Shown here: one piece after another, positions 55,216 through 64,000 of the stretch
Layout of the letters: each line of letters opens with the position of its first letter
Position numbering within the stretch: position 1 is the first letter of the stretch
Assembly (NCBI GenBank): GCA_037833965.1
Contig: AP031355.1
Coordinates: forward strand, 12,921,501-12,985,500
DNA: 64,000 nt
DNA from: Marchantia polymorpha subsp. ruderalis
Lineage: Eukaryota > Streptophyta > Marchantiopsida > Marchantiales > Marchantiaceae
Reading direction: 5' to 3'
Made by a program: the position numbers and the translations under genes
The notes under the pieces: generated by a model
Seen by the model: the letters and a program-made list of their open reading frames with translations, nothing else
Told to the model about the DNA's origin: nothing
The model's database searches: none

Positions 55216-56139
55216 CTAGTTGCAGACGTTAGATCCAGAGTTGCATCTACCAACGAAGACACCAGTCCCGTAGTTTCCGGCTTGATTGAGGTATGCAATC
55301 ATGTTTATGGCACACATGTTGCTCAAGTCGTTTAGCTGGCTCTTGTAGGGTGCGCAGAATTCATTGTAAGCTTGACAGCACGTAGATTCCGGGTACGGGG
55401 CAGTGCACTTCGATGTCACGGAAGAGTAGTCCATATTCACAAAATCCACGGGGCCTGGAAATCAAACCAGTGAGACATTGAGGTCCGGATGCGAAGGGCA
55501 GACTACGTGAAGACAGATATATACGCTGAGTGGAAGTTACTGAGGACTATAGTTTCAGAAAACCACTGCTGTAAGTCTATGAGAGAACGTACGAGTAGTT
55601 TAACAAGCACAGAGGACTTTTGAAGACAAATCTCCTAGAGAGTGTGAGATAACGTTCCGAAACATTCAAGGATATTGACGAAAATCTAGAAAGTCACAGG
55701 ACTGTTTTGTCAATAAACAGAGGCTAGACAAGCGCATCTGAATCTTAGATTGCCTCACAAATATATCTCAAAAATGTGTGATGTAGCCGTGATACTTACA
55801 TCCCCCCATCGTCTGCAGGAGTTTCCTAGATGCAGCGGACTCCACAGCTGCAGTACAGGGACGGAACTCAGACTTTATAACGGAAATCGCAGTTCATAAG
55901 AGTAAAACGAAAAAGAAGATATAACGACCAACTTCCCAGATGAATATCTGGCATAGAATACGCAGCATGTAGTTCGAAAGAAGAAGTACTTAAATCTTGA
56001 AACAAACAATCTCCAATCTACACGGTATTGTCAAAGTGCTGTAGATAGGAGCTCCGAATCACTTACAGGCAGACACCTCGTAGGCGAGTGCACAGATGCA
56101 TATCAGGGCCACTGCGGTCCAGTTCCTGGGACCCGTCAT
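55216..56139 (-). CDS. LORELEI/LLG-like eight-cysteine secreted protein, three exons
   Basis: Coding exons are 56067-56139, 55800-55847 and 55216-55454, all minus. Both introns (219 and 345 bp) have GT-AG ends with GTAAGT donors and are phase 1. The product is 119 residues. Exon 1 encodes a signal peptide (MTGPRNWTAVALICICALAY). After a short linker follows the conserved domain: CPVDFVNMDYSSVTSKC, CC, FC, LNDLSNMCAINMIAYLN, RCNSGSNVC. This makes eight cysteines in the modified eight-cysteine pattern of LORELEI-like proteins, which act at the cell surface as chaperones and co-receptors of FERONIA-type CrRLK1L kinases. The protein ends one residue after the last cysteine, so the usual C-terminal GPI-attachment tail is absent. 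Either it is a secreted soluble form or a further exon was missed. A TATATCT-like element lies about 180 bp upstream of the ATG. Confidence 0.85.
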
Positions 56140-57672
56140 GATATTCAATCCGCTTCGGTGATGCAAATCGCCCTCGAGGTTCCGAAGAATCCCGGACAGA
56201 GCTGAGACTCAAGGTTGAACACGAAGAAAACTTGTTCGTTTGCAGACTTAAAATTCTCAATGCCATGAACAACTTCAGAGCTTCTGAGAGTTGAGTAGGG
56301 TCTGCCTGGGCAGATATACTCAAACTGCCTGTCTAATCTCGGAAGAAAGTCGCCTCGTCTTTTGAGGAACCTACCCAACGGCCATCGCTTTGTCCTTCGT
56401 GTCTCTCTGGCGACTACAGATGGGGTGGGACTGTCCTTGAGACAGGCCTAAAGTCCACGACTCTAGTCTGAGAGAATATGGAAATTCTGTGCTCAGGGGC
56501 TTGTACGCCGTCGATCTTTGAATCGAGCGGTTGATTCCTGCCAAGTCAAAAGTCCAAGCATTCATTTCTTAACCACCAACTTTGGTCTGCCTTACCACTT
56601 AAGCCAGCTCAAGAGCAGACATTACAACCTATTGATTGCGCTGACTGACGTTGATGGCGGAATCGGTGATAAACGGCTGAGATTCCCATAAGTCTGAGCA
56701 AGGAGCCCTCATGTCAGAACTTGCAATTATACGTGCATTGAAAGCTTGGCGCCGTGCGATCTCTTCTGTCCTGCCCGGCCGTGAACAAAATCGGGCAGCT
56801 GTGGATTTTTGGCACATTTGGGACTCTCGGGCAGGTGGGCCCTCACGGGCAACCTGTCGTCACAGTGCGTGATGATGATTCTCTTAAGGCGAAACTTGTA
56901 GTTTTACGTAGCGTTTGTGTGCACCAGTGCGAACTGGCGCAGACAAACGACAACGTCACACGGAAGCGAAGCAGGCTCAGGCAGCTGGGCGCTGTTGTGT
57001 CACAGCTGGAGCCGCTGGCCTCGCCACGCTGCAATGCTCTCGATCTTTTCTCCACCCTTCAATTCGTACAGGAACTTTCTTCGGCACTGCCCGTGAAATT
57101 GTCACTTTCACATATCTATTTCCGAAATGAATAGCATTCGAGCGGTGAAGCATTTTCTAGGTGAAAGATTTGCCGCCGATCAAGCCGCAGTCCCATCGAA
57201 TAATTGTGCCATAAACATTCCCTCCAAAAGAAAACAAGGTTGATAGCATGAAACTGACATACCGGAGAAACTGTTGACTCAAGACTGACGACAAGTGAGC
57301 TCTTGGACTCTGGCCAGTTGACCACCGTCTTCGAGAAAGGTTCCAAATATATTCGGAAGATACAGACCACATCATTGTAAAGAAGAACAATAGAATAGAT
57401 AATTATTTCAAAATGAAACCCATGTAGAGTCATTAAACTTCATGAGTTTTTAAAGCAGACCAACAAATATTGCTGTACCTAAAAGGAGCTGGTAGGTGCA
57501 GGCAGTTTAGAGTTTCTAGCCTTATTGAGAAGTCATGCAGCTCCAAAAGCGAACCCAGAAAAAACACTAGAGATAATAACACCAAAGGAACATAAACGGA
57601 TGAGTTCCAAGTATTTGCCACTTTGTTTCGAAAAATCCTCGGCTGAAGTATGCCATATAATCACGCTCTTAC
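56140..57672. other. Upstream region of the LLG-like gene; no other gene recognised
   Basis: 56140-56400 is the likely 5' UTR and promoter of the LLG-like gene (minus). A 126-codon plus-strand frame at 56754-57134 and minus frames at 57116-57433 are not recognised. Confidence 0.4.
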
Positions 57673-57751
57673 CAGTAAACTCTCCGTATCCAGCGTCAAT
57701 AATGCACAACCCTACATACGGCACCCTCTTCACTGCCATGGCGCCTCTCAT
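57673..57751 (-). other. Possible first coding exon, unrecognised
   Basis: Minus-strand ATG at 57751 opens a 26-codon stretch (MRGAMAVKRVPYVGLCIIDA...) that ends at a good donor (ACTG|GTAAGAG). No downstream exon could be fixed, and no family is recognised, so this is only a candidate. Confidence 0.15.
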
Positions 57752-59641
57752 GTGATATCATGCGAGCATTAAGACTTACAAGACACGCAGTTCCAGGTGT
57801 GACCAATTGTACAGCTTTGTGCTTGCATTAAAAATATATGTATAATTCTCCCTCACGAGAACGAGGTTTGCAAGAGGTTTATTTCAGATACAAGATTCTG
57901 AGGTTTTTCGCATAAATGGAAACATCTACTACACGAGAAAGATTGGTTCTACACAACCTCTAAGAATATACTTAACGAGTATTTTTGTGAATATCTTCTC
58001 TTTTTGCAACAAGTACTTTGACCTGATCACTCAAAAGTATCAACCACTTTCTCAAATTATAAAATATGAAATAATTTTTCATAAAAGTCTACTATTTGTC
58101 ATCATTGTATATTTTCCTTCTGAATAGTGAAGGAGATACAGGTGATTGTTACAATAGTAATCATTTGCTGCAACTTCTAGGACATTCTTGTACTTTGTGT
58201 GATTCTTATTAAAGTTGAAAGTGCTATGAGCATTACCATCAGAATTTTTCACTTCAAGAAATGCTAGGTCTCCATTTGTGTATATTTCAAAAGCGAGAAG
58301 TGTGATTTGCTTTTAAAACTTAAATATTTCACTTTCCAGCATTTGTCAACGAGCTCTTGACCATAAATCACACGTTTCGATTCGGGGAAGCTTCAAGCTT
58401 TCTGATTATGTCGATAAGCTTCCGTACCTGAAACTCCGCAAAAATGACTAATCCCGAGTCTGACAGTCTTCAAATTGCGACAATTTTCAATGACAATGAT
58501 ATGAATGGACATTCAGATTCTTTAGGGTTTGATTGGGCTAAAGCTGAAAGCTGGAAGCAATCACTAGGAAATATAGCTTTGGCACTGACGTGAAAACAAA
58601 TCTCACTGAAGAAGTCTCCTTACAGATCACATACTCGTAGAATCTCCAGAGTGGAGAGAAAAGACTTATTTATGCAGATCAAATGAACAATTCCAATATC
58701 AGGTTTGCAAGACGATGAAAGCTAATGATTTTCTTTGGTCATGAATGGAGAATATGTAATACAACTGTCCGGAGTCAGTTAATACAGCTCGTTCTTCCAC
58801 ACTTCTGACAACAGATGTCTATGCATTCATGCTGGCTTGATACAGATCACACCATTCAGCTTCCAGAAGCTCGTCCTCTGCTTTCTTTCTTGTTTAGCGA
58901 GCGTGTGAAGCAGGTGAGACATCTATGCAGTCAGAATTCTAGAGGTTCTAGGCGCAGTTGCGTCCGATTAATGAAACGGACCAAGTTTCAGATGCATGGA
59001 GACAGCACGAGTGAAAGTCACTTGATCGCAATCATTGTATCCACCACTTAAATGAAAGCATTTTACATCCAGAAGATACGAAAGTTCATTACAGTTAACA
59101 TGTGAGCCAAGTTGAAAGCTAACATTTTCACAAGAAATTATACTTGCATTTTCTCACGGAACACATGCATTTGACTGCTTCAGCTTGCCATAATCACGCT
59201 GCTGCGGATGTAGTGTCGGCATATGCCGTCTCTACTGCAGGGCGACGGGCTACAAACCTCCCAAAACAAAACCCCTCTGACAAGTTTACAGTATATAATG
59301 TGTATTATACATTATATGTACAGTACTAATTCCAAGCTTAGTACTTCGTGTTGTATATGTTGTGTACGCCGACAGGCAGTTCAGAACCAAATTACTACTA
59401 TCGAATACGTACAGATAAATATGGGTACGTAGGGCTTCCAAGTCCTTCATGTCGTTGACATCTACAACAGTACAGTACACGTAGTCAACGTTGAGAGGTC
59501 TTCCCTTACGCTTCAAAACGCAGATGCTCCTGGCAAGATCATTTCCTAACCTCCTCATATACTTTAAAACCTCTCAGTACAGAGCGCTAATTTGGCAGTA
59601 GGACGTTGCTCAAACCACACACACAAATTCGGAATATTTAA
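57752..59641. other. Intergenic stretch, nothing recognised
   Basis: Short open frames at 58815-59051, 59144-59329 and 59286-59558 show no known motif. No repeats or RNA genes were seen. Confidence 0.5.
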
Positions 59642-61615
59642 CCAAAACTCTTAGTTATCCGAAGTTTTTTTTTTTTACAATAATCAATATCTGTGAATGC
59701 ACCAAATAAGTTCAAAGTTCCAATATCAAACATAATAAATCTCAAAAATACTTAGTAAAAATATGTATGAATGTAGTATAACACTAAAATGTACTGTCCC
59801 GACATTATTGAGTTCAAGTAAATGTCACTACGAACCTATAACTTTGAGTGTAAAATTCAGAGATGCAATTACGAAATTTCTATGAATTTATTCATCAAAA
59901 ATTTCATAAACTTGTATCACAAAACTTAACTTTCAAGTTTTTTTATATACGTATTAATATGAACATTTTTATGAGTAGTATTATGTAAAAATCATAATTT
60001 TTTGTTTTTTATTTATTCAGAAAAAAGTTGTAAATTATTTTTTATACATAATTTTGAAAAAAAATTGCATTTTTTTTTGCAAAAAAGCTAATGATACAAC
60101 ACAAATACTTAAAAAAAAATCATGCAAAAATTTGATAAATTTTAATTTAAAATTAGAAAATTATATGAAATTTTTAAATTGATTCTAAAAAAATAATCTA
60201 TCAAACAAAATTAATACAAACTGAATTCTTAAATCTTGATAAATAAATTTTGAATTTCTTGTTTTAGAATATTTATTTCATATTGAATATCATATATACT
60301 TATAAAAAAACTCCTTAAATTTGAAACTTTTTTTAAACACATCACTTCAACCTGGTTTTAATAGTTCATTAAAAACACAAAATGTAGCAAGTAGAGCAAT
60401 CATTGAGTTTGAAAACTTTGTGCATTGTATGCATGACATGTAACATGCAATCAAATTTGTACGAAGATGTGAACGTAAATGTGTTTAAATGATTTAAATA
60501 AAATATTGATAACTTTAAACTAACTGTTATAAAGATTTCATTGATAAATTGCACATTCTCAAATGAAAAAACTTGATCAAATTAGTAGATCTCTTGTAAT
60601 GAAAATAGAGTTTTCATCTATTCAAGAAAAAAACTTTAAGTTGATCAATTGATGTTATGTATTCATCGCTCAAATAAACATTCTGGTCAAAATTCATGTG
60701 TATAGTAATTTCAAATTTTTTATACAACTTACTAACTTCGATGCTCAGATCATAATTAATCTACATGAAATTTATTTAACAATGAACTCTTAGCTTTAAG
60801 AACAAGACATACACATAGCTCTTCACAATCTATGAGCAATTCTGTATTACATATGTATATAAGCATCTTGCTAAATCATTAGTTTTTATACTTCTAATAG
60901 TCATGATAATGTGTGATATTAATATGATAAAGATGATATCAAAACATGAAACAAACTTAATGATGTGAAAGAATTGATACACATAAATTCATTTCAAGTA
61001 AAATAATATATTTTGAATATGGAAAAGTTGTATTGCAAGTCTTTACTTGCAATATCATTCATATCATAAATAATATATTAATTGTTAGTGAAAATATTAC
61101 AAAAAATCAATTATTTCATTTTTTAAAAACATTTTTAATATTGATTAAAAAATAAATTTTTTTTATTAAATTAATAATTCATGACAAGAAGACTTGTATA
61201 TATTAATGATAATCTATTACACAAATAAAAAATGCAAAATTATAAGTATAGCCAACATTTGATCAAATCTACAAGCTATTCACATAACACTTCAAATTTC
61301 TTAAAAAATAGATCTCAAAAATGTCATTGAATACTTTTGTAAACTCTTTTATATTGTGAGATTTTAAAATATTTAATTATTTCATATTAAAACTAGTAAT
61401 CTTTAGTAACTAGAAGATTTGAATTAAATTCTTACACTCTCTTCATAATCCATGATTGAACACTTTAACCTCCAAAACTCATCTAATTATTCTACCACAA
61501 GTTATAAAAAGAAAACCTAACATAAATTTACTTTTTAGATTAGATTAGATTAGATTAAACTAAACTATAGCCAAATTTTGATTGAATAAAGATATATATA
61601 TATATATATATAGGG
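59642..61615. repeat. Extremely AT-rich block
   Basis: About 2 kb dominated by A and T runs, with very few G or C, a GATTA pentamer run at about 61540-61563 and a (TA)n tract at 61591-61612. The right edge is abrupt: GC-richer sequence begins at GGGCTAAC (61613). No gene. It could be a decayed transposon, an AT-rich satellite or matrix-type DNA. Confidence 0.6.
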
Positions 61616-63492
61616 CTAACAAAAAATCACTAGTGTATTTTACTTGTTCTGTCCGGTGTGTGCACGTTGGGTTTAGATTTGAGTCGGAGGCACGTTGTAG
61701 GGTCGGCTAACGTTGAGACGCGAGTTACGTTAGATTGAGTCGACACTTTTCAGGTTATATTGAAGGTGAGCTCGAAGACCTGTCAATTCTTCGAGTTGAG
61801 CCTTAGGCGTCGGGATTCTTCACATTAGCTTCGACTCTTATTCTACCTCAGGGTAGCGAGTTGGGCTCGACTCTGTACCTTTTGTGTTATGTTCTGATTT
61901 TACTCAAAGAAGTGCCAGTAGTGTGTTCAGATTTTGGCTTCTGTTTTTCTTGGTTTTTTTGTTCGTAATTCTCTCGTTGTGTTCAAGTTTTTGTTTGCGA
62001 TTTTCTCGGATCTCTCTTTTTGTGGTTCTATTTGTGCATTAGTCGGGACGAGGGGAGAGTCACTTCGAATTGATCAGGTGCTGTGGGTAGAAGGGTAGAA
62101 TTTGTGCTTTGGAGAAAAGCGGAAAGGGAGAAAAGGCTGAATTCTACATCCTGCAAGAAGAAGTCGCGGTACATGGTCTCGTGGCGACTGCAGTTGGTCT
62201 ATGCATTCAAACGGGGAATGTAAATATTGATATTCTTTTTCGGATCTGGACCATTCCTTGGTCGGATGATGCTTTAGACTCTGGATGGCTGCAGGAGATG
62301 AATTCTGGATGATACAGCGACAAACTAGCTTCGCTTTTGATCTCTCTGTTTTCTCTCGACGAAGCATTGAAGGCCAGGTCGCGCTGCAGTCTCCGACTTG
62401 TTGAACGAGAGTTCTTAATAGTTCGTGTCGCGGACTGCAGTTCATGGGAAAAGAGTCTTGAGCAAAACACGCTCATATGCTGTGGGGACGTTACTTGCAT
62501 TTGACTTCATTCAGTAGGAGTGCATGTCCCGCTGTCACACGGAGACACAGCAGGTCGTTCAGGTGCAAGAGTAGCAGCTTTAAGAGCTGCGTTGTAAATT
62601 GAAGATGACAGAATACTGATTCATTGTCATAAGTTTGCTGAAGACCTCCACAAGTGAGAGAAGTTTCTGCTGGGACCCGAATTTGGCGGATCATGTCCAA
62701 ATCGATCTGATACAATATCACGACACGATATCATCTTCTGCTGGTTTCTCGCTCTTTGCTAATGAACATCTGTATTTGACAGTCACTAAATTATCATCCT
62801 TCGAGAATTTCAAAGCTCCGCAAACGGATAATGGAAATCGTCGCCGTCATGCCACCTTGTATATGAGAGGTCTCGAAAAGGTTGGCGAATGACACGAGAA
62901 GGAGAACGATTCCAACGATCAGCGGGGCTGACCCGGCGTAGATTGGGCGTCTGCTGAGAGCTTGGTCCGGTTAAGAACGAGAGGAATCATTCCAATTCCT
63001 GTAGTCAAAGATATTGTCTGACGGTTTGGCTGACGATTTACTTTGTCTGCGAGTTACTTGCGTATTGCTTTAAGCGAATCCTTCACAAATCAGTCAAGCA
63101 TGGATTATCTGGTGCCTTCCACCCTTCAATCAAGTGTAGAAGGAGGTGTTGAAATGATGTGCCCGCCAATTGTAGGTGCCTAGGATTTCCGGACGTGGCA
63201 GGTTTGGTAGTCTGTTGTCGGAATCGAAGTGATCAAGCCTTTTTTAAATACAGTTCTTTGTCACGGTGTCCGTGATCTGATCCACAAGGTTGTGAGGAAG
63301 ATGACATCCAACTTCCACAGTGTATTGATGTGGTCAAAGTCATAGTTTCAATTTTGAGCACGACTTCTGCGTTGTACCTCTACTCAGACCGAGAAACGGA
63401 GCGCTAGCTGAAAGCGAAGAAATCTAAAATGTCAAATCCGTTTATACTTGCTTCGGTTTTAGGATTATATCAGATCACCAGTATTCACTTAC
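61616..63492. other. GC-richer intergenic stretch, no gene recognised
   Basis: Open frames such as 62074-62445 (minus) and 62635-62892 (plus) have no recognised motif. No terminal repeats were identified, although 61640-62100 has a UTR- or LTR-like character (T-rich runs, few stops pattern). Confidence 0.4.
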
Positions 63493-63761
63493 GGAGCACT
63501 GGAAGATGTCACCAGTTGAATAACTGAAAGGAGGGCAGGCGGGCGCCAGACACGCACTGTTTGTGAGTGAGTGAGTGCACTTGTGGTCGAAAGCATCTCG
63601 ATTCGGTTGTGCTTGTTGCCGCAGCTGCTGCTGCTCCTACTATCACTACTTCTAGTATCCCCACTAATTCTACTTCTACTTCTTAATCCTCGCACAGCGC
63701 CGATTTGTTCGGAACCCAGTGGACTGTGGGTACTTTGACAATGGAGTAGCAAGCTTGACAC
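63493..63761 (-). other. Possible coding exon, Ser/Arg-rich, unrecognised
   Basis: Minus-strand ATG at 63761 opens 89 codons (SRSRISGDTRSSDSRSSSSC inside) ending exactly at a consensus donor (TCC|GTAAGTGA, 63493). An exon is conceivable, but there is no homology or second exon. 63600-63690 also shows a CTG/CTA-type trinucleotide bias that could open a frame by chance. Confidence 0.2.
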
Positions 63762-64000
63762 CGATTGTGCTCGTCCGGACGGTTGTGTAATTCTTGCCCT
63801 TTGAAAGTCCGTGGAAAATCGGAGGTACAGATTTTTCCGAAAGTAGTAATTAACCTATTTATAACTAGTCTCGTGAAGATTCAATAATAGTTAGAAAGGG
63901 ATAGGTAGAAGAGAGGTTCCTTGTTTATTCCGCAGTGGAAGGAGAAAAATTTGGTTACTTCGTTGTTTTTGTTCCTTGCTTACGCAGATCTTTGACCTGT
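63762..64000. other. Window edge, nothing recognised
   Basis: No feature recognised. Confidence 0.5.

Noticed and set aside
57157..57433. Minus-strand frames as last exon of a gene beginning at 57751
   Set aside because: No acceptor could be chosen with confidence, and no homology links the pieces.
63595..63690. CTG/CTA-rich tract as a pathogenic-type trinucleotide expansion
   Set aside because: It is short and imperfect; only a mild compositional bias.

Overview
The window reads as nuclear DNA of a land plant, most likely a liverwort of the Marchantia type. Direct evidence: three clean eukaryotic nuclear tRNA genes without encoded CCA (Leu-AAG, His-GTG, Glu-TTC), a spliced gene for a LORELEI/LLG-type eight-cysteine protein with two phase-1 introns, and typical plant transposon debris (copia, hAT, a TA-flanked MITE). 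The liverwort assignment is an inference. A decayed coiled-coil reading frame at about 44.4-46.8 kb resembles a protein family I remember as abundant in Marchantia polymorpha annotations; this was not checked.

Positions 1-19676 are a solid cluster of one L1-type LINE superfamily, copies lying in, next to and against one another in both orientations with almost no other DNA between them. The family is two-ORF: ORF1 (coiled coil, RRM-like domain, L1-type C-terminal domain) and ORF2 (APE-type endonuclease, reverse transcriptase, C-terminal CCHC zinc finger). Three subfamilies can be separated. Alpha has 165-bp tandem monomers upstream of ORF1. Beta has unrelated 181-bp monomers. Gamma has a different 3' UTR and only 3' pieces are seen. 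All end in the same short hairpin followed by heptamer repeats (TTTACCA)n instead of poly(A). A degenerate full-length beta copy, 37590-42853, gives the complete layout (about 5.3 kb). No copy in the window is fully intact; the best coding segment is the RT half at 8712-10553.

Positions 19677-37590 hold mostly unrecognised, gene-poor DNA. It contains a miRNA-like hairpin (22117-22195), a cytochrome P450 pseudogene scrap (25150-25405), a decayed hAT transposon (about 26643-29098), a 71-bp LINE 3' end (32385-32455) and two tRNA genes. Positions 42854-52600 are AT-rich and hold two parts of a decayed copia element, the coiled-coil family remnant, a 736-bp MITE and an 86-bp tandem repeat. Positions 52630-64000 contain tRNA-Glu, a tRNA-derived relic, the LLG-like gene (55216-56139, minus) and a very AT-rich block (59642-61615).

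The only confident host genes are the LLG-like protein and the three tRNAs. The most unusual material is the LINE family: mouse-L1-like promoter monomers of two unrelated types, an animal/alga-style ORF1, a structured 3' end with a heptamer tail, and strong self-nesting.
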